Source: Glaciecola flavus
GTDB taxonomy: Bacteria; Pseudomonadota; Gammaproteobacteria; Enterobacterales; Alteromonadaceae
Reading direction: 5' to 3'
Assembly (NCBI RefSeq): GCF_042646125.1
Contig: NZ_JBHRSW010000021.1
Coordinates: forward strand, 29,595 to 93,594
Length of the DNA: 64,000 bases
Shown here: positions 1 through 8,630 of the stretch, piece by piece
Layout: each line of letters opens with the position of its first letter
Numbering within the stretch: the stretch's first letter is position 1
Notes under the pieces: model-generated
Told to the model about the DNA's origin: nothing
The model's database searches: none
The model's input: the letters and a program-made list of their open reading frames with translations, nothing else
Position numbers and translations under genes: made by a program

Positions 1-69
1 GATACCATGCCTGAAGGAGCGACAGGTATCGGCATGAGGGCAATCACTGAGATATTGAAAAACGCGTAG
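1..69 (+). CDS. 3' end of an unidentified gene
   Basis: The first reading frame is open from base 1 to a TAG at 67-69 and encodes 22 residues ending in GMRAITEILKNA. Both other forward frames hit stops within the first 36 bases. It is probably the C-terminus of a gene that starts before the window, but the fragment is too short to assign to a family. It could also be chance coding. The stretch from 70 to 145 holds nothing I recognise. Confidence 0.3.
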   Translation, partial: DTMPEGATGIGMRAITEILKNA

Positions 70-145
70 GCAGACGACGCAACAATTGTCAGCCGCAGGG
101 ACGCGGAGACGGTTGGAGATGTAATGGCGGTAAGCTTAAGTGTGC

Positions 146-328
146 TTAAATCCCACCTAGCCTTTCTGCCAGTTCTTTATACTTTTCTACATCTTCTCTT
201 TCGAAAAGTGGATTGCCGTCTCCATCTTTGTCTTTTGACATAAGCAGGCTTTCGCGCTCTAGCCGTTGTACTCTTACTTCTTGAATAGATAAAAACTCAG
301 CAACTTCGGTTACACTCATTAGTGCCAT
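146..328 (-). CDS. Small HTH DNA-binding protein (MerR/excisionase-like)
   Basis: A 60-residue protein whose first half (MSVTEVAEFLSIQEVRVQRL) has the pattern of a winged-helix/MerR-like helix-turn-helix, in which a helix placing a sequence-specific binding turn is followed by a recognition helix. The second half ends in a charged helix (REDVEKYKELAERLGG), which is typical of short Rv2175c- or excisionase-like DNA-binding proteins. There is no effector domain. The start may be the ATG at 328 or the methionine at residue 4. It is divergent from the DUF416 gene, with about 90-125 bases between them. The target is unknown. The HTH assignment rests on the pattern only and is moderately sure. Confidence 0.6.
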   Translation of the reverse strand: MALMSVTEVAEFLSIQEVRVQRLERESLLMSKDKDGDGNPLFEREDVEKYKELAERLGGI

Positions 329-453
329 ATAAAACTACCTTTATTTAAATATGTTTGGTTTACAATATAACGACCATGAACAACAAACTATTAGTATAAA
401 ATTGCAATTATTTATTCATAATGATTGGTATAACAACGAATAGGAAACTAGGT

Positions 454-1047
454 TTGACCGCACAAAAATTAAATACCTTCGCTCGTTTACGTGAATTAGA
501 TTTAGCAAAGAGCTTGTTGATAGCCACCGCACTAACGCAGCGGATGGCTGTTAATGCGGTTTTATATTTTTCTTCCACCAAAAACAGTGATGCCTTGAGC
601 CATATAGACAAAGTCCTCGATGGATTATGGGATGTTTGTCTTAAGAGACGAAAAAAGCTTAATGCAGAGTCTCTGTTGGATAAGTTGGAAACATTTATTC
701 CTGATCCGGAGAAGGACGACAATATTGCCTCTTTCTCGGTCGTTGATTTTTGCGTTGCTCTCAGTACTTGCGTTTACGCAACGCAAAAGGAAGAAGATAA
801 TCCCGCTGTAGTTGTTGCTAAGTTAAGCCAAGGGGATATTGAACGCTTTTTGAGAATTACCGGAGGTCGAGACATGAGTACACAAGAACTTCGTGAAACG
901 CCTTTGTTTACGTATGAGATTGATATTGTTGAATCATTTTTAGCTTTTGTAGAGAGTGATGACTTGGCAATCGAGGACATTGCTGATTTTAGAGCTTTCA
1001 TTGTTGATCAAGATTTGAGTAACCTCGGCTTAGCTTCAGATATCTGA
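454..1047 (+). CDS. YjaG/DUF416 family protein
   Basis: This protein resembles the DUF416 (YjaG) family of soluble all-helical proteins, whose biochemical role is unknown. Family features are the early AxxLTQRM segment, the GLWDVCL helix, the central LLDKLETFIPD stretch and FSVVDFCVALSTCVYA. An ATG exists at 421 but has no ribosome site. A TTG at 454 follows TAGGAAA at 441-447 with good spacing and gives an N-terminus of the usual family length (197 aa), so I prefer it. The 3' end overlaps the converging rsmD gene by 12 bases. The family assignment is good and the function is unknown. Confidence 0.75.
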   Translation: MTAQKLNTFARLRELDLAKSLLIATALTQRMAVNAVLYFSSTKNSDALSHIDKVLDGLWDVCLKRRKKLNAESLLDKLETFIPDPEKDDNIASFSVVDFCVALSTCVYATQKEEDNPAVVVAKLSQGDIERFLRITGGRDMSTQELRETPLFTYEIDIVESFLAFVESDDLAIEDIADFRAFIVDQDLSNLGLASDI

Positions 1048-1665
1048 AGCTTGGTATTCGAGTAGCAATGCGCGAAGTGTCTTACTGGCTTTTTCTTTGA
1101 TAATTTTTAGCTCCTTCGGTGGATTGAACGATAGATCTGACTCAAATTCAAGGTACAACTTAGCAGCCGGATTGAGGTTTTTGGAAGCGAGCAAGGCTTC
1201 TACACTCTTGTCAAGGAGCCCCATATTAAAAGGTGGGTCAATAAATACCAAGTCGACAGGCCTCGTAAGCTTGTTGGCTAATTGCAAGGCATCGCCTTGC
1301 AGTATATGAACATACTCGTTTTCTTTTAATTGCTTTGCATTTTCGCGTAATAAATCCGTTGTTTTAGGATCCAGCTCAAAAAACGTCACGTTGTCAGCAT
1401 GACGTGACAAGGCTTCAAATCCCAAGCTACCGCTTCCAGCAAACATATCCAATACTCGTTTACCGGCCACATCACCGATTAACCAATTAAAAAGTGTTTC
1501 TTTAATGCGATCAGTGGTTGGTCGCAGTCCCTGAGCATCTCTTACAGTTAACTTTCTGCCTCGGTGTTTACCAGAAATGATCCGTACGAAGCCGAGTTGA
1601 GGTTTATGGTTTGGCGCATGTTTTATGCCGCGAGACAGCTTGTTACGTTTACTATTTGATGGCAT
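1036..1665 (-). CDS. rsmD: 16S rRNA (guanine(966)-N2)-methyltransferase RsmD
   Basis: RsmD methylates N2 of G966 in 16S rRNA using S-adenosylmethionine. The sequence shows the family N-terminus RIISGKHRGRKL, then RPTTDRIKETLFNWL, the SAM-binding loop VLDMFAGSGSLGFEAL, and the catalytic DPPF motif (VFIDPPFNMG) typical of N2-guanine methyltransferases. The ATG at 1665 (MPSNSKRN) is preferred over a TTG at 1698, which has no ribosome site. The gene is divergent from ftsY, the arrangement commonly seen in gammaproteobacteria, and converges on the DUF416 gene with a 12-base overlap. Length and motifs are complete. Confidence 0.93.
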   Translation of the reverse strand: MPSNSKRNKLSRGIKHAPNHKPQLGFVRIISGKHRGRKLTVRDAQGLRPTTDRIKETLFNWLIGDVAGKRVLDMFAGSGSLGFEALSRHADNVTFFELDPKTTDLLRENAKQLKENEYVHILQGDALQLANKLTRPVDLVFIDPPFNMGLLDKSVEALLASKNLNPAAKLYLEFESDLSFNPPKELKIIKEKASKTLRALLLEYQASDI

Positions 1666-1839
1666 CTTGTCGCTATGAAATGCTATTATTGGCGGCAATT
1701 CTATATAATTCAGTAAATTTTAACTAGGGCTGTTGCTTCGTTGAAACGAAAGGCAAGCGGACTTTCTCTTGTGGAAGTCAAATCTTGTCTATGGTTATTG
1801 CGGTTTAAAATGGCTCCGAAAACACGTAGAGGATTGATC

Positions 1840-3024
1840 TTGTTCAGTTGGTTTAAAAAAGATTCCACATCAAAAAATGCAGACAAACAGCAAGTACCCA
1901 GTTCTGACTCAGTTGAACAAAACGCACCAAAAAATGAAGAAGAAACTGTCGAGCCAATAGAGCGGTGCGAATCAGTAGACTCTCCATCTGCAATAGAAGA
2001 GGAAGCAACGCGTGACTCAGCACCACAAATAGACGCAGATAACTCAGAAAAGCAAAGCTATGCTGAGCAAACTACGCCTACAGAAACAGACAAAAAAGCC
2101 GGCTTTTTCACTCGCTTAAAAGAACGTCTCTCAAAAACACGTGAAAACATAGGTAGTGGCTTCGTCGCCTTGCTAAAAGGCAAAACGATAGACGAAGAGT
2201 TATACGAAGAATTGGAAACCCAATTGCTTGTTGCCGATGTTGGAATGAAAACAACTCAAAAGCTAATTAGCAATTTGACGCAAGAAGCCAAGCTATCACA
2301 ATTAAAAGACGGTGATGCCTTAGCTTCACTCTTAAAGAAACAACTCTCAAGCATTGTGCGCCCCGTTAACGTGCCGCTTGATCTCGAGGTGACCGATCAA
2401 CAAGGTGAAAAATGCCCATTCGTTATCCTCATGGTGGGTGTGAATGGTGTCGGAAAAACGACAACCATCGGTAAACTCGCCAAGCAATTTCAGCAGGAAG
2501 GTAAGTCTGTTATGTTGGCTGCAGGTGATACCTTCAGAGCAGCTGCAGTAGAGCAACTTGAAGTATGGGGAGAGCGCAATGATATTCCCGTCATATCTCA
2601 ATTTACGGGTGCTGATAGTGCATCTGTAATTTTTGACGCTGTTGCTTCTGCAAAGGCCAAAGGCGTGGATGTACTGATTGCAGACACCGCTGGACGATTG
2701 CAAAACAAAGATAACCTTATTGAAGAGCTCAAAAAGGTCGTACGTGTTATGAAAAAACAAATGCCAGACGCCCCGCACGAAATCATGCTGACTCTGGATG
2801 CTAGCACTGGACAAAATGCAGTGAGTCAAACCAAAATTTTCAATGAGGCTGTTGGCGTCACTGGGATAAACCTCACAAAGCTAGACGGTACTGCAAAAGG
2901 GGGAGTGATCTTTGCTTTGGCAGACGAGTTCTCAATTCCAGTTAGGTACATTGGTATTGGCGAAGGTATTGATGACTTGCGTCCATTTGACGCTGACGAT
3001 TTTGTAGAGGCGCTTTTTGACTAA
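1840..3024 (+). CDS. ftsY: Signal recognition particle receptor FtsY
   Basis: FtsY is the membrane-associated GTPase that receives SRP-ribosome complexes and hands nascent membrane proteins to SecYEG. An acidic, variable A domain fills roughly the first 90 residues. The NG domain follows, with G1 (GVNGVGKTTTIGKLA), the DTFRAAAVEQL insertion-box element, G3 DTAGR and G4 TKLDGTAKGG. The reading frame extends upstream to 1741, but a TTG at 1840 follows AGAGGA at 1828-1833 and yields the usual MFSWFKK start (394 aa), so I place the start there. It heads the classic ftsY-ftsE-ftsX-rpoH order, although rpoH is displaced here by two EAL-HDOD genes. Confidence 0.95.
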   Translation: MFSWFKKDSTSKNADKQQVPSSDSVEQNAPKNEEETVEPIERCESVDSPSAIEEEATRDSAPQIDADNSEKQSYAEQTTPTETDKKAGFFTRLKERLSKTRENIGSGFVALLKGKTIDEELYEELETQLLVADVGMKTTQKLISNLTQEAKLSQLKDGDALASLLKKQLSSIVRPVNVPLDLEVTDQQGEKCPFVILMVGVNGVGKTTTIGKLAKQFQQEGKSVMLAAGDTFRAAAVEQLEVWGERNDIPVISQFTGADSASVIFDAVASAKAKGVDVLIADTAGRLQNKDNLIEELKKVVRVMKKQMPDAPHEIMLTLDASTGQNAVSQTKIFNEAVGVTGINLTKLDGTAKGGVIFALADEFSIPVRYIGIGEGIDDLRPFDADDFVEALFD

Positions 3025-3106
3025 GCGTGGTAAATTTAAAAAAGACATAGAGCCTGTATATTTGCAATTCAAGTGAACACAGCCAATAACAAAAAGCGCG
3101 TGAGCA

Positions 3107-3796
3107 ATGATTAAGTTTGAGGAAGTTAGTAAAACTTACCCTGGGGGGCAACAAGCTCTTTCAAAAGTCAATTTCCATTTAGAGCCGGGTGAAATGGCGT
3201 TTTTAACGGGTCATTCGGGCGCTGGCAAGAGTACTCTACTCAAACTTATTAGTATCATGGAACGCCCAACTGTCGGCAATGTACTCATTAATGGGCACAA
3301 TCTCAATAACATTACACGAAAACAAATTGCCTACATTCGCCGTGATATAGGCATGATTTTTCAAAGTCATCAATTGCTGATGGATAGATCGGTGTTTGAT
3401 AATGTTGCGCTTCCCTTAGTTATCGAAGGCCATACACGTAAAAATATTTCTAATCGAGTCATGGCTGCACTCGATATGGTGGGCTTAAAAAGCAAAGCTA
3501 AGCACTCTCCTGTGATGCTGTCAGGTGGTGAGCAGCAGCGTGTCGGTATTGCACGTGCCGTAGTGAATCGCCCTCCTTTGTTACTCGCTGACGAACCCAC
3601 AGGCAACTTAGATCCCAAATTATCGATGGAAATCATCCGGCTATTTGAAGATTTCAATCAAGCAGGGGTGTCCGTATTAATTGCTACACATGATCTAGGG
3701 CTGATTGCCCGCATGAAGTACCGCACACTTACCTTAAAACGCGGAAAAATGATTACCGATGGCTTGGATCAAACTAGCGAGGAAACTTACTCGTGA
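3107..3796 (+). CDS. ftsE: Cell division ATP-binding protein FtsE
   Basis: FtsE is the ATPase of the FtsEX complex, which sits at the divisome and activates periplasmic amidases through EnvC-type partners. Visible ABC motifs are Walker A GHSGAGKST, the Q-loop region MIFQSHQLL, signature LSGGEQQRVGIARA, Walker B LLLADEPTGNLD and the switch histidine in IATHD. The 229-residue length is slightly above the usual 220 or so. It lies 82 bases after ftsY and overlaps ftsX by four bases (GTGA), which implies translational coupling. Confidence 0.95.
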   Translation: MIKFEEVSKTYPGGQQALSKVNFHLEPGEMAFLTGHSGAGKSTLLKLISIMERPTVGNVLINGHNLNNITRKQIAYIRRDIGMIFQSHQLLMDRSVFDNVALPLVIEGHTRKNISNRVMAALDMVGLKSKAKHSPVMLSGGEQQRVGIARAVVNRPPLLLADEPTGNLDPKLSMEIIRLFEDFNQAGVSVLIATHDLGLIARMKYRTLTLKRGKMITDGLDQTSEETYS

Positions 3797-4773
3797 GTAT
3801 TCTTTTTAAAGGCCGTCAGCACGGTGCTACACGCCAAAATGTAGGGATCGTGCAAGCATTTTTCATGTTTTTCGTTGATCATGTTCGCCAAGCATTGTAT
3901 AGCCTCGGAGAATTGTATCGAACGCCATTTGCTTCATTAATGACGATTGGTGTGTTGGGGTTTAGCTTAACCTTGCCTGGGACTTTGTACATTGTTGTTA
4001 AAAACACTGAACAAATCAGTCAACAATGGCAACAAGCTTCTGAAATATCTTTGTTTTTGCGGCAAGACATTTCTGATGCCAATGCACAACAGTTGGTAAA
4101 GAGACTCAATGTTTGGCCAGAAATTCAAAGCGTGAGCTACTTATCTGCAAGTGAAGCATTGACTGAGTTTGAGCAACTTTCTGGTTTGGGCGATGCGATT
4201 GGTTATTTAGAACGGAATCCCTTACCCGCCGTTGTATTAGTTGTGCCCACATCACGCCACGCCGCACCGACAGCAGCAAGTTTGTTGCTTGACAAACTGC
4301 GGCAAGAGCGAGAAGTCGAACTCGGTAAGTTAGATATTGAATGGTTAGAACGGCTATATGCTGTTTTAGACGTGGCAAAAGAGCTTGTATTCCTTCTCGC
4401 CATCCTACTTTTCTTTGCGGTAGTGCTCATTATTGGCAATACCATTCGCTTGAATATTATGAATAAACGGGACGAAATTCTTGTTATGAAATTGGTTGGG
4501 GCAACGGATGCCTTTATTCATCGCCCATTTATGTACACTGGGTTTTGGTTTGGCTTGGTTGGTGGTTTATTCGCGTGGTTCATGATCAGTTTGGTGCTTT
4601 TTTGGATTGATTGGAATTTACAAGAAATGCTATCGCTCTACATGTTAAATTTAGATATTACCGGAATGGATTTTGGTGCCATTGGCATCATGCTGTTAAT
4701 TTCGGTGAGCTTAGGCTTAGCAGGCTCCTTTCTCTCTGTGCAGCGTCATGTTAGAGATATAGAGCCGGAGTAA
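3793..4773 (+). CDS. ftsX: Cell division permease-like protein FtsX
   Basis: FtsX is the membrane partner of FtsE. A cytoplasmic N-terminus of about 50 residues leads into a first membrane segment (residues near 50-70), a periplasmic ECD domain (about 70-195) that would bind EnvC-like activators, and three further membrane segments in the C-terminal half, including VLLIIGNTIRLNI-type FtsX/MacB core sequence followed by MNKRDEILVMKLVGAT. The GTG start at 3793 overlaps the ftsE stop. Length (326 aa) is normal. The downstream EAL-HDOD gene converges on it, with seven bases between the stops. Confidence 0.93.
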   Translation: MSILFKGRQHGATRQNVGIVQAFFMFFVDHVRQALYSLGELYRTPFASLMTIGVLGFSLTLPGTLYIVVKNTEQISQQWQQASEISLFLRQDISDANAQQLVKRLNVWPEIQSVSYLSASEALTEFEQLSGLGDAIGYLERNPLPAVVLVVPTSRHAAPTAASLLLDKLRQEREVELGKLDIEWLERLYAVLDVAKELVFLLAILLFFAVVLIIGNTIRLNIMNKRDEILVMKLVGATDAFIHRPFMYTGFWFGLVGGLFAWFMISLVLFWIDWNLQEMLSLYMLNLDITGMDFGAIGIMLLISVSLGLAGSFLSVQRHVRDIEPE

Positions 4774-4780
4774 AGTAGTA

Positions 4781-6007
4781 CTAACGGACTTTAGTGACTG
4801 GGTAGTCTTTTGACACGGGGATAGAAAAATCGTTTGCCCAGCGAATAGCTTGTAAAAAATAATCACCCGCCTCCTCTGTTGACACGGATAACTCAGCAGT
4901 AGAAGCGAATGTGCTTGCCCAGTGAGCTGACTCCAAACCAATACAGAGTCTAATCATATTGTGTAGCTCTCCTTTTTTGTCTACTAACGCCGTTTCAATT
5001 TCTGGTGCAAGGGTAACTTTTTGCATCAACTCTTGGATGTCTCTGTCCAAAATGACGTCGATCAAAGAAAATAATCCGGCTAAAAAACTTGTTAATGCTG
5101 TTTGCTTATCGCCTTTGTGTGAGGAGATAAGTTCGCAAAAACGCGCTCTGATCAGTGAAACTTGTAGCAACTCTACCGTGTTACCTTCGTTGATGTGAGT
5201 CAGTGAAACAATGGCGACGAACTTTCGAAGCATCACCTCACCCAAGTAAGTAATGGCGTGTTTGATGGATTTGATTTGATGCGATTTGTTAACCATTGGA
5301 TTGTTAATAAAACGCATCAGCAAGTATGATAAAGTGGCATCATGTTCAAAAATAGACTTTATGCGCATGATATTGAGCTCGGGTTTGGCCAATTCTGATA
5401 TGAGATCTAGCATGGCTAAACGACTTGCTGGCAAGTCTTTACTTGGTTTGTCTTTCCTCGATAGAAAGAAGAAACCTTGATAATAATCAAACATGAGCGG
5501 TTTGCAGCGATCAAAATTATCGTGTGTTTGTACGTCAGTGACTATAATTTTTAATTGAGGATTAATGGTTTGAGAGCGTAAATTAGATACATCCATCGGT
5601 GCTACGTTATTCATGCTCACCTTCACATAGTCAACAAACTTGAGTGTAAGGTCGTTGATACGCTTTTTGTCACTGCATACAAATCTAAACCCTACTTTCT
5701 TTAAGTCTAAGATTCGATTGATGAGTGCGTCATCATTGACTTCAAGCGTATCTATTTCAAAAAAGGTGTCTTCAGGCGTCAAGTCTTCTGGAATGTCATC
5801 GAGTAGCTGTGAGAACGAAACACTGATAATGCTCTGATAACCCTCTAATAATTCAGTCCAGGATACCTTGTTGGTTTGACTGTTTTCCAGATTGTGCTCG
5901 GCGACGGATGAAGCAAATGCGTTACCTATACCGTCTCTGAAAGTCAGTTGATAGGCAAATACTCGGCCATTTTCAGTAAAGATAGGTTCGCGAGCGAAAA
6001 CAATCAT
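4781..6007 (-). CDS. EAL-HDOD signalling protein, degenerate EAL
   Basis: This is a two-domain protein of the EAL-HDOD (CdgJ/YuxH-like) type: an EAL fold at about residues 1-200 and an HDOD domain at about 200-390 with the recognisable LMRFINNP and AITYLGE segments. The EAL catalytic residues are poorly kept. The expected ELLFRDG reads QLTFRDG, and the DDFG region reads FVCSDKKR, so hydrolysis of cyclic-di-GMP is unlikely and a binding or scaffolding role is inferred. The frame extends to 6079, but the ATG at 6007 follows AAAGGATC and gives the normal MIVFAREPIF start (408 aa). It lies 3' of a paralogue on the same strand, probably in one operon. Confidence 0.88.
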   Translation of the reverse strand: MIVFAREPIFTENGRVFAYQLTFRDGIGNAFASSVAEHNLENSQTNKVSWTELLEGYQSIISVSFSQLLDDIPEDLTPEDTFFEIDTLEVNDDALINRILDLKKVGFRFVCSDKKRINDLTLKFVDYVKVSMNNVAPMDVSNLRSQTINPQLKIIVTDVQTHDNFDRCKPLMFDYYQGFFFLSRKDKPSKDLPASRLAMLDLISELAKPELNIMRIKSIFEHDATLSYLLMRFINNPMVNKSHQIKSIKHAITYLGEVMLRKFVAIVSLTHINEGNTVELLQVSLIRARFCELISSHKGDKQTALTSFLAGLFSLIDVILDRDIQELMQKVTLAPEIETALVDKKGELHNMIRLCIGLESAHWASTFASTAELSVSTEEAGDYFLQAIRWANDFSIPVSKDYPVTKVR

Positions 6008-6121
6008 TTTGATCCTTTTTTGTTGAGCATGAGGTGTAAAACTATGGCTATCTACACCTAAAGGGAGCACATACAACACTATTTGTACTAGATATCGACA
6101 ATCGACGGGATTTTTATAGTT

Positions 6122-7363
6122 TTATTGTGCGCACTTTCTCATTTCTTCAGCCCAAAGCATAGATGCATAGTAGGCTTCAAATACATCACTTTCACACATA
6201 TTCAGTTGTTTACATAACTCGGCAATTTTGTGGAAGTCGGCATGCTCAAATGCTTTACACATCAGCAATTGTTTGCCAAATACGCAGCTTGGTGTTTTGT
6301 CTTGACTTGCGCTGCACAATGCAGACTTAATTTCATCTGAGAAAGGCAGTGTTTGCGTCACTTTTTCCATTGGCATATCGATTAGCGCATCGACGAAGGA
6401 AAAGAGGCCCATAATCAAACTGCTGGGTGGGTTTTGCGCCATGCTCATTAAATCGGCTTGTATCTTACAAAATTGTCCTCTAACCAAACTCATCACAAGC
6501 AATGCTTCAGGTTTACTGCCCCTTAAATTGGCAATGGCTAATAGGGCAATGAATTTTTTTAGTTCGACGCTGCCTAAATACTTTAGGGCGTGTTCCAAAG
6601 ATTCGATTCGTTCGCGTTTGTTAAAGGTCGGGTTATTGATAAAGCGCATGAGTTTGAAACTCAAGCCCAAGTCTTTTTCGAACACGGCATTAAGTTTGGC
6701 AAAATCAAACTCAGGCTCTGAGCTTATGCTGATGAGCTCCATAACGGACGAGGCAGCAGCATCGAGGCTTTTATGCTCAATCATTTCAGGCTTAGATAAA
6801 AAATAGCCTTGAAAGAGTTGAAAGCCGAGTGCTCGGCATGCGTTAAACTCTCGTTGGGTTTCGACTTTTTCAGCTATCAGCGTAATGCCAAGCTGCTTAA
6901 ATGCTTTGATTTTCTCTAAGACAAATTGTTTTCCCGACAATACGTAATCAACTTCTATTTTTACATAGTCAACAAGGGATTCTAACGCCTTCCATTGTTC
7001 TGAAAAGTCATAGTCGTCTAGGGCTAGTTTGTATCCCATGCCCTTGATATGCTTGCAAGCTTTTACTAGTTCATCTGTAACGTTTACTGTTTCTACTATT
7101 TCAATAACGGTGCGTTTGGGGTCGAGAGTAGTCGGAAAATGATGGATCAAGGTATCTTTGTGGAAATTAATGAAGGCTGTTTTATGGGTCGTGATGTTTT
7201 CTAAGCCGATGCTCAAATGGCTGTTTGCAAGAATATTACTCGTTGCTTCATCTGGCGATATGTCTGGGAAGCAGTTTTCTTTACCATCACGAAATAACAA
7301 CTCATAGGCGATAACATTTGCATCAATGTTATAGATTGCCTGACGGGCAATATGGGTGATCAT
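6122..7363 (-). CDS. EAL-HDOD signalling protein (CdgJ-like)
   Basis: A 413-residue EAL-HDOD protein. The N-terminal EAL domain keeps IAYELLFRDG, the glutamate in VIEIVETV and a modified LDDYDF in place of DDFGTG. The HDOD domain starts near residue 195 and carries LMRFINNPTFNKRERI and ALKYLGSVELKKF. Related proteins in vibrios influence motility through cyclic-di-GMP. Whether this one hydrolyses the messenger cannot be told from sequence alone. Its paralogue follows after a gap of about 114 bases on the same strand. The upstream neighbour rpoH is divergent. Confidence 0.88.
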   Translation of the reverse strand: MITHIARQAIYNIDANVIAYELLFRDGKENCFPDISPDEATSNILANSHLSIGLENITTHKTAFINFHKDTLIHHFPTTLDPKRTVIEIVETVNVTDELVKACKHIKGMGYKLALDDYDFSEQWKALESLVDYVKIEVDYVLSGKQFVLEKIKAFKQLGITLIAEKVETQREFNACRALGFQLFQGYFLSKPEMIEHKSLDAAASSVMELISISSEPEFDFAKLNAVFEKDLGLSFKLMRFINNPTFNKRERIESLEHALKYLGSVELKKFIALLAIANLRGSKPEALLVMSLVRGQFCKIQADLMSMAQNPPSSLIMGLFSFVDALIDMPMEKVTQTLPFSDEIKSALCSASQDKTPSCVFGKQLLMCKAFEHADFHKIAELCKQLNMCESDVFEAYYASMLWAEEMRKCAQ

Positions 7364-7689
7364 ATCGTTGATCTCATCGGCATAGATGGCATAAATACCT
7401 CGTTACAAATTTTAAGCAAAAATCCAAGAATGAAGTACTACAGCGATTAGAATTTCTTTAGATTCTGTTGATCTTTAGCAGGGCAGAAACTGTAAAACAG
7501 CAAACAGTAAACTTCATACTAAACTCGTTATTTAGGATTATCAGTCGATATTGAAAAAACTTTAATATTGGGACTTGTGTTTTTGGTATTAATCCTTATA
7601 TTTACATATCGGACATATTGAAAGAATAACCATCATCCTTTGGTCTAGTAATTTGGTCATTGTAATAAGTTGAATAAACTGGAGTAATA
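7364..7689. promoter_or_regulatory. Divergent intergenic region upstream of rpoH
   Basis: This 326-base stretch separates the EAL-HDOD gene and rpoH, which point away from each other, so it must contain promoters for both. The rpoH ribosome site is GGAG at 7681-7684. I could not assign a convincing sigma-70 or sigma-E promoter by eye. A GGGACTT at 7570-7576 is only weakly reminiscent of a sigma-E -35 element and has no clear -10 partner. Nothing else was recognised. Confidence 0.5.
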
Positions 7690-8541
7690 ATGAAAGAAAA
7701 CATGCAATCTTTTGCTCTTACAGTACCTGCTAGTGGTAGCTTAGAAAGCTATATACAGGCAGTGTCCAGTATCGACATGTTAACAGCAGAAGAAGAAAAA
7801 CGCCTTGGTGAGCGTCTTCAAGCAGACGGCGATCTAGAGTCAGCACGTAAACTGGTTATGTCGCACCTGCGCTTTGTTGTACATATTGCAAAATCATATT
7901 CTGGTTATGGCCTGCCTCAAGCCGATTTAATCCAAGAGGGCAATATTGGTTTGATGAAGGCGGTAAAGCGCTTCGACCCTACCGTAGGTGTAAGGTTGGT
8001 ATCTTTCGCAGTGCATTGGATTAAAGCTGAAATACACGAATACGTCCTCAAAAACTGGCGTATAGTAAAAGTAGCTACGACCAAGGCGCAACGTAAATTG
8101 TTTTTTAACTTGCGAAAAGCAAAAAAGCGTTTGGGCTGGTTTACTCATGAAGAAGTGCAAAAAGTAGCAGATGATTTAGGTGTCAGTACTAAAGAAGTGC
8201 TGCAAATGGAATCTCGCATGAGTAGTCATGATCAGGCATTTGATTTAGCCAATGACGATGATGATTCGACTAATTTTAGTCCTGCGCAATATTTAGAAGA
8301 CACGTCTCAAGATGTTGAGACTACAGTTATAAATAATGATTGGGATACAGCTGCAACTAAACGTTTGTATGCAGCGCTAAGAACACTTGATGAGCGCAGT
8401 CAGCATATAATTGAAACACGTTGGCTAGCAGACCAAAAGGCGACCTTGCAAGACTTGGCTGATGAATATCAAGTATCTGCTGAGCGCGTGCGTCAGATAG
8501 AGAAAAACGCGATGAAAAAATTACAGTCTGCAATGATGTAA
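7690..8541 (+). CDS. rpoH: RNA polymerase heat-shock sigma factor RpoH (sigma-32)
   Basis: RpoH directs RNA polymerase to heat-shock promoters. The order of regions is standard: 1.2 near residues 15-45 (SLESYIQAVSSIDMLTAEEE), 2.1-2.4 at about 55-125 including DLIQEGNIGLMKAVKRFDP, the diagnostic RpoH box QRKLFFNLRKAKKRLG at about 137-152, and region 4.2 near the C-terminus (LQDLADEYQVSAERVRQIEKNA). The ATG at 7690 follows GGAG with five bases between, though the methionine at 7702 is also possible. In most relatives rpoH directly follows ftsX, whereas here two EAL-HDOD genes on the opposite strand intervene. A terminator follows. Confidence 0.96.
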   Translation: MKENMQSFALTVPASGSLESYIQAVSSIDMLTAEEEKRLGERLQADGDLESARKLVMSHLRFVVHIAKSYSGYGLPQADLIQEGNIGLMKAVKRFDPTVGVRLVSFAVHWIKAEIHEYVLKNWRIVKVATTKAQRKLFFNLRKAKKRLGWFTHEEVQKVADDLGVSTKEVLQMESRMSSHDQAFDLANDDDDSTNFSPAQYLEDTSQDVETTVINNDWDTAATKRLYAALRTLDERSQHIIETRWLADQKATLQDLADEYQVSAERVRQIEKNAMKKLQSAMM

Positions 8542-8564
8542 TTCAAACGCCTAACAAAATAAGT

Positions 8565-8592
8565 AAAAGCAGCTTCATAGCTGCTTTTTTTT
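8565..8592 (+). terminator. Rho-independent terminator of rpoH
   Basis: The hairpin AAAAGCAGC-TTCATA-GCTGCTTTT with a T-rich tail begins 24 bases after the rpoH stop. Because the A-run and T-run flank the stem symmetrically it may also terminate transcription arriving from the opposite strand, where the yiiD-like gene ends at 8631. Confidence 0.85.
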
Positions 8593-8630
8593 GTGCTAAA
8601 TATTTAATTATTTTATTTTTTGAGCATGAT

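Noticed and set aside
7560..7610. Sigma-E promoter for rpoH around GGGACTT.
   Set aside because: The -35-like element is imperfect and no -10 partner occurs at proper spacing.
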